Below are positions 7,194-15,704 of a stretch of 64,000 nt of DNA, in pieces (within the stretch, counting starts at the first letter, position 1; every line of letters starts with the position of its first letter). Under the pieces are notes generated by a model. The model was not told where the DNA came from and searched no databases. It saw only the letters and a list, made by a program, of their open reading frames with translations. Source of the DNA: CAZIVP01 sp964542915 (GTDB lineage Bacteria; Calditrichota; Calditrichia; Calditrichales; Calditrichaceae); contig CAZIVP010000019.1 of NCBI GenBank assembly GCA_964542915.1, positions 1-64,000 on the forward strand. The letters are read 5' to 3'. A program made the position numbers and the translations under genes.

Positions 7194-10013
7194 ATGATGC
7201 GTAACATTCTACTTTTATTACGGCGACCGTTTTTTCCATTTTGGTTCGTCGCGGTCTTCGGCACATTGCTGTTACAGCCCGGTTTCAGTCAGCAAACCGG
7301 ACAAATTCAGGGTTTGATCACCGACGCCAACACGGATGAACCCCTGGCGGGCGTCAACATCATTCTGGAAAATACCAATATGGGCGCCGCCTCCGATAAC
7401 GACGGCTATTACCTGATCCAGGACGTGCCGCCCGGCCAATACCTGCTCTTAGTGAACTATATCGGTTTTCAGACACAGAGCAAGTCGGTTGACATAGTCG
7501 CAGGTGAAAGAACGGTACAGAACTTTGCTCTCAAAGAGAGCATTTTGGAAATGAATGAAATCGTTGTTACCGGCACCGGCGCCGAAACACGAAAAAAAGA
7601 ACTCACGACGGCCGTCTCGACGATATCGGCCCGCGAGATCGACATTTCACCAACGGAGTCGATTGATAAATTACTGTTGGGACGCGTAGCCGGCGGACAG
7701 ATCAAAGTTAATGCCGGTATGCCCGGAACCGGCTCCCGCATCCAATTGCGCGGCGTCACCAGCGCCAACGCTTCCCAGACGCCGGTAATTTATGTGGACG
7801 GCGTCCGGATCGACAACAACGATAATTTCCGGCTCGAGCAGGGTACCGGCGGCGTGGCGCAAAACGCCCTCTCGGATATCCTGACCAGCGATGTGGAAAA
7901 AGTCGAAGTTATCAAAGGCGGAGCGGCTTCCACATTGTACGGCTCGGAAGCGGCTAACGGCGTTATTCAGATTTTCACCAAAAAGGGCGATGTGGGGCCG
8001 CCGCGTTTTTCATTTAAAATGGAGCAGGGATTTAACGCGCCCGAAACCAAATACGTGCAGGAAAAACTGACCGAAGAACACGTTCTGGAAACGGGCTATT
8101 TTCAAAAATACTCTGCGACGCTGGACGGCGGCGGCTCTTTTCTCACCTACCATTTAAGCGGTTATGTGATGGGCGATAACGGCGTGCTCCCCGAAGACGA
8201 TAATCAACGCTACGCCTTCCGAAGCGGTCTGCGTATCTTCCCGTCCGATGAGCTGCGCATTCATGTAACCAGCGGATTTGTTCGTGATAATTACCAGCGG
8301 ATGTACAACAATAATGCCAGCGTGGATCTATTCGGAAGCGTTGAACAGCACTCTCCGGACTTTTTTGGACCCGATATCAGCGAAGAAGATGCGGCGGCCA
8401 AAATCGATGAATACGCTCTGCCCAATCTGACGTACGCCGTTAACCGTTTTAATTTCGGAACGACCGTACATTACGATCCTTATGAGTCGTTTACCCACCG
8501 TTTTACCGTCGGAATGGATTACCGTAAAAATGAAGAGCGCCAGTTCATCCCCATCGCTGCCGAGGAGGTAACCGGCGTGCAGGACGGCGGACTTTTTCGT
8601 TCCGATCGCGAATATATGACCGTTACCGTGGACTATGCCGGTACTATTCACTATCCGCATGAAGGGCTGTTCACGTCAAAATTTACCTATGGCGCACAGG
8701 GATTCCGGGTCGAAGACCGTGAAAGCAACGTCTCGGCTACCCAATTCGGTTTACCCGGAACGGATGATTTCGACAATACCGCCAACCAGGCGCCGCTGGA
8801 ATCCAACCGTCAAATATTCAGCGGAGGCGTTTTTATAAACGAACAAATTGGTTTCCGTGATAAACTGTTTTTTAACGCCGGATTGCGGGTGGACGGCAAT
8901 ACCGCTTTTGGCGATGAGATTTCAGCTGTTACCTATCCCAAATTCGGTGTCGCCTATACACTGTCGGATGAAGCGTTCTGGAAAGGGTATGCGGCGCGGA
9001 TTTTCAGCTTGCTTAAATTCAGGGCCTCTTACGGTGAAACGGGTAATTTCCCCACGCCGTTCAGCCGGGATCGCACGTTTATTCAGGGTTCTTTTCAGGG
9101 CGCTGTGGCCGCGAATTTCGGAAATCCGGGCGATGATGAATTAGGCCCCGAACGTACCAAAACCTTCGAATACGGACTGGAAACATCACTGCTTTCCGAC
9201 CGTGTGGGGCTCGAGTTCAGTATTTTTGATGAAACGACCACCGACGCGTTATTTCTGGTACCGAGTCAACCGGCGTCGGGATTGAGTCTACAACTGCGCA
9301 ATGTGGGTCAAATTGAAAACAGCGGCGTTGAACTGGCGTTGAACGCACAAATTTACACATCCCGCAATTTCAATTCTTCTTTGCGAGCGACCTTCACCAA
9401 AGTTGAAAACAAAGTAACCGATCTGGGCGGCGCCCAGGCTTTTTCCGTCGGCGGATTCTCATTTTTGCCGCAACGCGTCGAAAAAGGCAAGCCCGTGGGC
9501 GTGTTCCGAACCAATGTTCCTAATGCCGACGGCCGTTTCGAAACCGTGCTTGAAAAATCGCCGCTGCCGGATTTCTCCTATTCCCTGGGTCTGAATCTGG
9601 ATATCTTTCGGCGTTTACGGTTGTCCTTCCTGGGCGATGGCCAGAAAGGCGGCTACAGCGGCAACCTGGGTAAAATCCTGAGGTTTCTCAACGGCGGTGA
9701 AGTTCAGGATCCGCAGATACCCGAAGGCCACAATTTTGTGACCGCTTCGGATATATTTATTGAAGACGCGACCTTTTTTAAACTGCGCGAAATTTCGGCC
9801 TCTTACCGATTGCCCCGGCGCTATTTCAATGCGGATATCACCCTGCAGGCCAGCCTGCGTAATGCCTACATCTGGAGCAAAGCCGACGACTTCGACCCGG
9901 AATTGAACGGAACGCGAACGGCTTCGGTAACGCAGGCGGATGTGGGCGGTTTTACGATTAACACCATATCGCCGCCGCGTCAGTTTCGCTTTGCCATTCA
10001 ATTCAATTATTAA
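7194..10013 (+). CDS. SusC/RagA-family TonB-linked outer-membrane transporter
   Basis: About 939 residues, typical of SusC-like beta-barrels that import oligosaccharides or peptides through a lid formed by SusD. After a signal peptide (hydrophobic stretch ending GFSQQ) comes a carboxypeptidase-regulatory-like domain (IQGLITDANTDEPLAGV, later DNDGYYLIQDVPPG), then the plug (EIVVTGTG, PVIYVDGVRIDN, VEVIKGGAASTLYGSEAANGVIQI) and the barrel, ending in an aromatic strand FRFAIQFNY. The start at 7194 was chosen over an upstream ATG at 7131 because AAGGAGG lies just before it. It is followed after about 50 bp by susD, and preceded by the kinase/regulator pair. The substrate cannot be told: no glycoside hydrolase or lyase sits in the cluster. 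Confidence 0.93.
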   Translation: MMRNILLLLRRPFFPFWFVAVFGTLLLQPGFSQQTGQIQGLITDANTDEPLAGVNIILENTNMGAASDNDGYYLIQDVPPGQYLLLVNYIGFQTQSKSVDIVAGERTVQNFALKESILEMNEIVVTGTGAETRKKELTTAVSTISAREIDISPTESIDKLLLGRVAGGQIKVNAGMPGTGSRIQLRGVTSANASQTPVIYVDGVRIDNNDNFRLEQGTGGVAQNALSDILTSDVEKVEVIKGGAASTLYGSEAANGVIQIFTKKGDVGPPRFSFKMEQGFNAPETKYVQEKLTEEHVLETGYFQKYSATLDGGGSFLTYHLSGYVMGDNGVLPEDDNQRYAFRSGLRIFPSDELRIHVTSGFVRDNYQRMYNNNASVDLFGSVEQHSPDFFGPDISEEDAAAKIDEYALPNLTYAVNRFNFGTTVHYDPYESFTHRFTVGMDYRKNEERQFIPIAAEEVTGVQDGGLFRSDREYMTVTVDYAGTIHYPHEGLFTSKFTYGAQGFRVEDRESNVSATQFGLPGTDDFDNTANQAPLESNRQIFSGGVFINEQIGFRDKLFFNAGLRVDGNTAFGDEISAVTYPKFGVAYTLSDEAFWKGYAARIFSLLKFRASYGETGNFPTPFSRDRTFIQGSFQGAVAANFGNPGDDELGPERTKTFEYGLETSLLSDRVGLEFSIFDETTTDALFLVPSQPASGLSLQLRNVGQIENSGVELALNAQIYTSRNFNSSLRATFTKVENKVTDLGGAQAFSVGGFSFLPQRVEKGKPVGVFRTNVPNADGRFETVLEKSPLPDFSYSLGLNLDIFRRLRLSFLGDGQKGGYSGNLGKILRFLNGGEVQDPQIPEGHNFVTASDIFIEDATFFKLREISASYRLPRRYFNADITLQASLRNAYIWSKADDFDPELNGTRTASVTQADVGGFTINTISPPRQFRFAIQFNY

Positions 10014-10064
10014 CGCTGATGAAAGAGAAAATCATCTATGCTTTCAAATGAAGGAGGAATAAAT

Positions 10065-11516
10065 ATGAAACGACAACCCTCATGGCTGCTATGGTCTCGC
10101 GCGGTCATCATTGTGCTCCTGGTATGGGCCATCTCCGCATGTGATCTGTTGGATCCCACCAGCGTCGAGAATCCGCAAACAACCGACGAGAGCCTCAAAG
10201 AGAACGCCACCGGAGCGGCCGCCCCGTTTTTGAACGGTCTGCATTTCCGCTATTCGGACGCCGTTGAAGATTTAATTATCTTCACCGATGTGGTTTCCGA
10301 TAATTATGACAATGTTTCCACATTCACGTCGCCGCTGATCGATAATCCGCGAGCCATCATGGCATCGGATTTGACCCTAAACCATGAAACATCCGGATTG
10401 TACTTCGAAATCCAGGAACTGCGCGCTTTGGCTGATTTCGCCATTAACAGCGTCATCCCCAACGACGCAAACGCAACCGATGAACAGCGCGCCGAAGCGC
10501 TTTTCTATCGCGGTATGGCCAATCTGCTGTCGGCGGAAAATTTTGCGGCGGTTCCGGTCGAGGAAAACGGCGCCGCGGTACCCGCAGAAGCGTTGATCGG
10601 TCTTGCGATCGATGATTTCAAAAAAGCTCTGACGGTCAGCGGGCACGCCGGTTTCGAACCGCGGATTCATCTCGTACTGGCAAGGGCTTACCGTATAGCG
10701 GGCAATAAAGAACAAGCTTTATCGGAGGCGGACATGGCGCTTTCCAGCACGTCCGAAGATTTTGTCTTTTCAGCCACCTACGACGCGGCCAATAATATCA
10801 ATAACGCCTACAATTTTACTGTGGGACGCTCCAACTCCGATGATTATCAACCGCTGCCCAGGCTTGATTTCCTGGATCCCAAATATTTGAATCCCGATGC
10901 GCCTGTCCCGTTCATTAAAATGGAAGAGGCCTATCTGATCAAGGCTGAAATCGCTCTTTCGGATGGCGATGCACCCGGAGCGGCGCAGTTGCTGGCGCAG
11001 GCGATTGAACTGGCGGAAAGCCGACCGACGGTTGATTTTATTGATCCCGATGCGCGCCGGGATACGGAGGACAACGCCTTACGTCCGGACAGCGGACTGG
11101 TTAAAGCTTCGCCCGACGCCGAAGCTATCGATGGTCTGATTTTACCCCGCAGCGGCAACATGGTATCCGTGCCCGTGGTTTCCGGCACCAGTCTGGACGC
11201 CGATCAAATTACCTCCATGAGCGATCCGGAGGCCGTGCTGTATCATCTCTATCTGGCACGGCAGGAAATTTTCTTTTATGAAGGGCGCCGCATGAGTGAT
11301 CTCGGCATCCGGTTGCCTATGATGAATCGCGAAATCGAAACCAATGCAAATATTCAAACAGGCGCAACAGGCACCGAGGTAATGGTACCGGATTATATCC
11401 CGGCCGGCAACGAAATGGATGCCTATGAAAGCAACGGCGATATAACAACCATCCTGCATGATATGAATCGTGTTTTGGCCGAGAACCGGGTTTCGCCCTT
11501 CACTATGCCGTTTTAA
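10065..11516 (+). CDS. SusD/RagB-family outer-membrane lipoprotein
   Basis: About 483 residues. The start ATG follows AAGGAGG, preferred to the ATG at 10038. The N-terminus is a lipoprotein signal with lipobox ending ISAC (Cys near residue 26), so the mature protein is lipid-anchored, facing outward in this protein class. The family signature is tetratricopeptide-like helices in the middle (ALFYRGMANLLSAENF, HLVLARAYRIAGNKEQALSEADMAL) and a C-terminal RQEIFFYEGRRMSDLGIR segment, matching the ER-x-x-EF-x-EG-x-R-x-x-DL pattern of SusD proteins. It works as the substrate-capturing lid on the SusC barrel encoded just upstream. A strong terminator-like hairpin follows directly. Confidence 0.92.
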   Translation: MKRQPSWLLWSRAVIIVLLVWAISACDLLDPTSVENPQTTDESLKENATGAAAPFLNGLHFRYSDAVEDLIIFTDVVSDNYDNVSTFTSPLIDNPRAIMASDLTLNHETSGLYFEIQELRALADFAINSVIPNDANATDEQRAEALFYRGMANLLSAENFAAVPVEENGAAVPAEALIGLAIDDFKKALTVSGHAGFEPRIHLVLARAYRIAGNKEQALSEADMALSSTSEDFVFSATYDAANNINNAYNFTVGRSNSDDYQPLPRLDFLDPKYLNPDAPVPFIKMEEAYLIKAEIALSDGDAPGAAQLLAQAIELAESRPTVDFIDPDARRDTEDNALRPDSGLVKASPDAEAIDGLILPRSGNMVSVPVVSGTSLDADQITSMSDPEAVLYHLYLARQEIFFYEGRRMSDLGIRLPMMNREIETNANIQTGATGTEVMVPDYIPAGNEMDAYESNGDITTILHDMNRVLAENRVSPFTMPF

Positions 11517-11526
11517 TTTCCAGGCA

Positions 11527-11569
11527 AAAGGAAACGCCCGTCCTCGCAGTAGCGACGGGCGTTTCCTTT
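11527..11569 (+). terminator. terminator hairpin after susC-susD
   Basis: A perfect 16-bp stem (AAAGGAAACGCCCGTC and its complement) around an 11-base loop, starting about 10 bases after the susD stop codon. The T-rich 3' arm ends TTTCCTTTG; there is no long separate U tract, so some other termination aid is possible. Confidence 0.75.
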
Positions 11570-11849
11570 GTAACCGAAATACCAAAAGGAATGCTTTCGG
11601 GAAACATCTGAATCGAGTGTAAAAACAAATTCGGCCCTCCTCCTTACCCCCTCCGCTCGGCGATTCGGCAGAGCGTGTTTTGGGAGGCGGGTCTTTTCTT
11701 CACGTAAACGAAGCGACCAATCGTTTCGGAACAAGCCATGCCGGCGGCGCCATCCTGCTTACGAGCCGCTAACTACCGGCGTCATCCGGCATGTTACGAC
11801 GTTAACCGGTCACGACCCAAGGTTTGTGAATGAACAAATAGGAGGAAAC
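11570..11849. other. intergenic stretch after the susD terminator
   Basis: About 280 bases with no credible gene. It contains a few short inverted repeats (for example ATGCCGG near 11739 and CCGGCAT near 11786) and ends with AGGAGG, the ribosome-binding site of the next gene. Confidence 0.45.
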
Positions 11850-12398
11850 ATGGAATCCCGTAATCCAAACTTTTTGAAGTATTCAGGTTATCTTCTGATG
11901 ACCCTGCTCGTATTGTTAGCTTCTGACATACAAGCCCAGCCGAAGGCAACACACATTCTTTCAGACAGCAGCGATCGCCCACAAAATCAATTTGATTTCT
12001 GGCTCGGCGAGTGGCAACTCCACTGGGATGACGGCGGTAAAGGCGGCAATACAATCACGAAAATCCTCGATGGGCAGGTGATCGTCGAACATTTCGACGG
12101 GAAAAATTCCATTGCCCTGCGCGGGATGAGTTTATCCGTTTACAATAATGACAAAGATGTGTGGCAACAAACCTGGGTGGATAATAATGGCAGTTATCTT
12201 ACTTTTACCGGCGGCATGCGGGACGGGAAAATGATCTTACGCAGATCGAGCATAAAAGCGGGAAAACGAATTCTGCAAAGGATGGTGTGGTATCATATTC
12301 GTCCCAATACGCTGGACTGGAACTGGGAACGCTCCACGGATAGCGGCCAGAACTGGAAAGTTCTTTGGAAAATACACTATCGACGTAAAGCAAAGTAG
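11850..12398 (+). CDS. secreted lipocalin-like protein, DUF1579-type
   Basis: A 182-residue protein with an N-terminal signal peptide (hydrophobic YLLMTLLVLLAS, cleavage after IQAQ). The mature part begins with FDFWLGEWQL and continues with regularly spaced short strands, a pattern typical of DUF1579-like proteins thought to fold as small lipocalin-like beta-barrels. The ATG at 11850 follows AGGAGGAAAC and was preferred over the upstream in-frame ATG at 11826. It is a single gene, convergent with the dehydrogenase at 12452-13921. Function unknown; periplasmic or surface binding of a small hydrophobic molecule is a guess. Confidence 0.72.
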   Translation: MESRNPNFLKYSGYLLMTLLVLLASDIQAQPKATHILSDSSDRPQNQFDFWLGEWQLHWDDGGKGGNTITKILDGQVIVEHFDGKNSIALRGMSLSVYNNDKDVWQQTWVDNNGSYLTFTGGMRDGKMILRRSSIKAGKRILQRMVWYHIRPNTLDWNWERSTDSGQNWKVLWKIHYRRKAK

Positions 12399-12451
12399 AC
12401 GGCCGCATTATGCATGGAAACACCTGTCTTTTTACAATTGCGGCGGCGCTG

Positions 12452-13921
12452 TTATTTGAGTAACAACATCGATTTGGTGTCTGCAATTGTATTGCCGAGT
12501 ATAAGGCGATAAAAATAGACGCCCGATCCGTATTGTCCTTCCTGCCATTGCACTTTATGAACGCCGGCATTTTTCCATTCATCGATCAGGGTTTGCAGTC
12601 GTTTTCCGGTAATATCGTACACGTTCAGTTTCACTCTTGCGCTGTTTTTTAAGCTAAAGGGAATGGTGGTGCCGCTGTTGAACGGATTGGGATAATTCTG
12701 ATGCAGGGCAAAATCGGCCGGTGTTTTTGTGGACTCCCGCCCCAAGCCTGCAGGATCGGTTGGCTTAAAGCGGTAGATTCTGGAATCGTCGCCGTCAAAG
12801 GTACAAATATAGAGCTCATTCGCCTGGTCCGTACCGAAAGAAGATATGGAAAGGCCGGTATCGTTCAACAATTCATTGGACGGCTCGCCGCTTCCGTTGT
12901 ATTGCAACGACCATATCTTACCCTGAACATAATCGGCGTAGATATATTTACCCTCCAGCTCTGGTATCGTCGGGCCGCGGTACACATAGCCGCCGGTGAT
13001 GGATTGACCCACGGAGTGGTCGTATTCCCAGACAGGTAATTCCAGTCCGGTCGTATCACAGTTTTCAGGCGGATCGTAGCAATGATTGCCTTCCATGATA
13101 CGCCATCCGTAGTTTCCGCCGCTTTCAATAATATCCACTTCTTCATAATCGTACTGCCCCACATCGCCGGTCCACAACCGATCGGTGGCGGGGTCAAAGC
13201 TAAAACGCCAGGGATTGCGTAATCCGTAAGCATAGATCTCTTCGCGCCAGCCTTCGTCGTTGCCGGTAAATGGGTTATCGTCGGGAACGGCGTAATTTAA
13301 TGCTCCTTCCTGATTATCCACATCAATGCGCAGGATACTGCCGAGCAACGTTTGCCGGTTTTGACCGTTACCGATTTGCCCGTGATCATCGCCCGCGCCG
13401 CCGCCGTCGCCCAGCGCGATATATAAGTAACCCTCGGGACCGAAGGCAATTTGTCCGCCGTTGTGATTGGATTCCGGCTGACCTACCGACAGTAACTCCA
13501 GTTCGCTGGAGGCATCGGCTTTATTTATATCGTTTTCTGAAACACTGAACCGGGAAATGACCGAACGTCTACCCGGATCGGAAGTGGTATAGTCCACATA
13601 AAAATAGCCGTTCTCTTCATAGTTGGGATGGAAGGCCAGACCAAGCAGACCCATTTCGTTGCCGCTGTCGTCTACACTTTCTTTGATATCCAAGAACAGC
13701 GTCTTCTCTGTTGCGTTCGAATCATTGGGAAAGACATAAATGTTGCCCTGTTGTTCAACTACAAAGATACGATCCGTGCCGTCGCCCGCGTGTTGCAGAT
13801 CAACAGGGCGGGTAAAGGAAAGGTTCGGAAACGCCTCTTTCAATTCGAATTGACTGATGCCCGGTGTGGAGCACCCCAAAATGATGAGCGATACGGTTAC
13901 ATATTGAAATAAACGAGCCAT
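12452..13921 (-). CDS. secreted PQQ-type glucose/sorbosone dehydrogenase-like protein with sorting-type C-terminus
   Basis: A 489-residue exported protein. Residues about 25-390 form a six-bladed propeller of the glucose/sorbosone dehydrogenase family: FTRPVDLQHAGDGTDRIFV, MGLLGLAFHPNY, ESNHNGGQIAFGPEGYLYIALGDGG and YGLRNPWRFSFDP are the family hallmarks. The NHNGG His is the likely base that abstracts the substrate proton with PQQ. From about residue 400 a C-terminal domain begins NYPNPFN and ends in a short basic tail (KSMLLLK), the form of a type IX secretion sorting or FlgD-like domain in FCB bacteria. The N-terminus has a signal sequence with a possible lipobox (ILGC). The start follows GGGGGAAGAGC. 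The usual role is periplasmic or surface oxidation of aldose sugars; the true substrate is unknown. Confidence 0.88.
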   Translation of the reverse strand: MARLFQYVTVSLIILGCSTPGISQFELKEAFPNLSFTRPVDLQHAGDGTDRIFVVEQQGNIYVFPNDSNATEKTLFLDIKESVDDSGNEMGLLGLAFHPNYEENGYFYVDYTTSDPGRRSVISRFSVSENDINKADASSELELLSVGQPESNHNGGQIAFGPEGYLYIALGDGGGAGDDHGQIGNGQNRQTLLGSILRIDVDNQEGALNYAVPDDNPFTGNDEGWREEIYAYGLRNPWRFSFDPATDRLWTGDVGQYDYEEVDIIESGGNYGWRIMEGNHCYDPPENCDTTGLELPVWEYDHSVGQSITGGYVYRGPTIPELEGKYIYADYVQGKIWSLQYNGSGEPSNELLNDTGLSISSFGTDQANELYICTFDGDDSRIYRFKPTDPAGLGRESTKTPADFALHQNYPNPFNSGTTIPFSLKNSARVKLNVYDITGKRLQTLIDEWKNAGVHKVQWQEGQYGSGVYFYRLILGNTIADTKSMLLLK

Positions 13922-14196
13922 GCTCTTCCCCCTTATCTTTCACGCCTGAATATGCTCGATTAGAACGAAAACAGCATGCTCCAAAATTTCGATACAGATG
14001 GCCCGGGCGATAGGAGGGCTGTCTCATGATTTATGAAAGGCGGCAAGGTAAACGAAGCACCCAATTTTCTAAGGGCTCTTTTCTGATGCCGCTGTTAATG
14101 CAATAATAATACGTTTCGATTTGTTCGTCAATTCCATCATCTGCTAAATATTAATCAGGCTTTCGGCGGCACCGTGATTGAAACATTCATCGATTC

Positions 14197-15438
14197 TTAC
14201 AAAAGAGATAAAGAAATGCCCAGTCCTTCAAAATAGGTATCGTTTAACGGCGATTGCGTGGTATAACGGGTCTCCATATATTGAAGATTGATGTGCTCGG
14301 CCGCGAAATCGAGTATACCGGAATGCAGTTGTGCAGACAACCACTTAAAGACGCCCCTGCTGCTGAATAAAAATCCGTGCGTACGTTGAAAGGTGGGATA
14401 TCCCGGCCCCTTAAAGCGTCCCTGGCTGTATTGGAACGTTTGCAGTAATTGAATACGCCAGCCCTGGTAAATCGTAACTTCGTTATTGCTTTTACCAAGA
14501 ATCACATTATCCCATATACCGATTTTTCCGGGTACGTTTATATACTCGTTTTCATTATCGGCCGTGCGATTAACGAGCAGATCACGCGCTTCGTTGGACC
14601 AGTCGAATTGGATAAATCTCAGATTGAATCCGTGATAGCTTCGTTTAAGTCCAAATGAAAGCGCATACCCCATACGCGCCTCTTTGGGCAACGCTCCTTT
14701 TGTTGTTACGTTTTGATATTTAATTTTATCGCCTTTGTTTGCCAGGCTGTAGCCCATTGAAAAATCTAAAAACGGCTCCGAACCGTCAACCGGCGTAAAG
14801 GCATTATTACCTTCCTGCAGCATGGTATAGAGTTCAACAAGCGGAAGCGTCAATTGCAGACCAAAATCCGAGGCGGCGGCATCTTCAAGATTGTTGGAGC
14901 TGGGCCCCAATTTCGACTGAATATCCTTGTAGGTATAACCGGCATTAAACCGGATAAAACGGTTAAAACCGATGCCCAATGAAAAAGCCTTATATTGTTC
15001 CCATGAGTGGAATGTGCCGATGGGGTTGCCTTCTGCATCGGTCCAGACGTTTTCCCCAAGATCCAGTTTTGTATCGATGTAACCAAAACCGAGTGTGAGG
15101 GGCATCATCGGAAAGATATGGTCCAGAGGGTATCCGACCGCTGCTGCCGTGCTTTGAAAGGTTACTTCGCTGTAATCAAATTCGGGCAGCCAATCGGCCT
15201 TTTGCGGATAAAATTGGATTGCAAAAGTGTGCTCGCCGGAGAAATGACCCAGTTGCGCAGGATTAAAAAAGGGAGCAAAGGGATCGGCGCTGGGTAACGC
15301 CGTAAAGGCGCCGGCCATTGCGTTTACGTTGGGCCCCGGATGGATCAAAACAAAAGGAACGGCGGCCTCGCCCTGGGCGTATGAAGGTCGCCAGGATAAA
15401 AGCAGCAAAACAAGAACGGATATAAATAAACGAAACAT
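14197..15438 (-). CDS. PorV/PorQ-like outer-membrane beta-barrel protein
   Basis: A 413-residue protein with a signal peptide (LLLLSWRPSYAQ) and the N-terminal signature GPNVNAMAGAFTALPSADP followed by FNPAQLG, common to FadL/PorV-type 14-strand outer-membrane proteins of the FCB group. The remainder alternates polar and hydrophobic residues as expected for barrel strands and ends in a short hydrophobic strand (GISLSLL). PorV proteins shuttle type IX cargo to the attachment complex; the neighbouring enzyme at 12452 with a YPNPFN tail fits that theme, but this protein may equally be an unrelated family member. The start ATG is preceded by CGGGAGAATTAT. A 275-bp gap separates it from the dehydrogenase gene; I see no terminator there. 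Confidence 0.75.
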   Translation of the reverse strand: MFRLFISVLVLLLLSWRPSYAQGEAAVPFVLIHPGPNVNAMAGAFTALPSADPFAPFFNPAQLGHFSGEHTFAIQFYPQKADWLPEFDYSEVTFQSTAAAVGYPLDHIFPMMPLTLGFGYIDTKLDLGENVWTDAEGNPIGTFHSWEQYKAFSLGIGFNRFIRFNAGYTYKDIQSKLGPSSNNLEDAAASDFGLQLTLPLVELYTMLQEGNNAFTPVDGSEPFLDFSMGYSLANKGDKIKYQNVTTKGALPKEARMGYALSFGLKRSYHGFNLRFIQFDWSNEARDLLVNRTADNENEYINVPGKIGIWDNVILGKSNNEVTIYQGWRIQLLQTFQYSQGRFKGPGYPTFQRTHGFLFSSRGVFKWLSAQLHSGILDFAAEHINLQYMETRYTTQSPLNDTYFEGLGISLSLL

Positions 15439-15704
15439 GATAATTCTCCCGATGTACCTTTATTGAATGGCTTCTGTCTGCCATATGACCAAAATGGATA
15501 GATTGGAGGCACCGAATCATTCACTGTCCGGAAAAACCGGTTATATCCCTATCACATCGGTTAATCAGCTCCTCTCGGATACATTCATATATCAGTAATT
15601 TTATTGTATTCTCTAAGAATTGAGAAGACGGCTAATAGATACTATGCTCGAATTGTCTTACACTTCGCCTGCGACAACACCCGAACTATCCTGAATTGAC
15701 TTTT

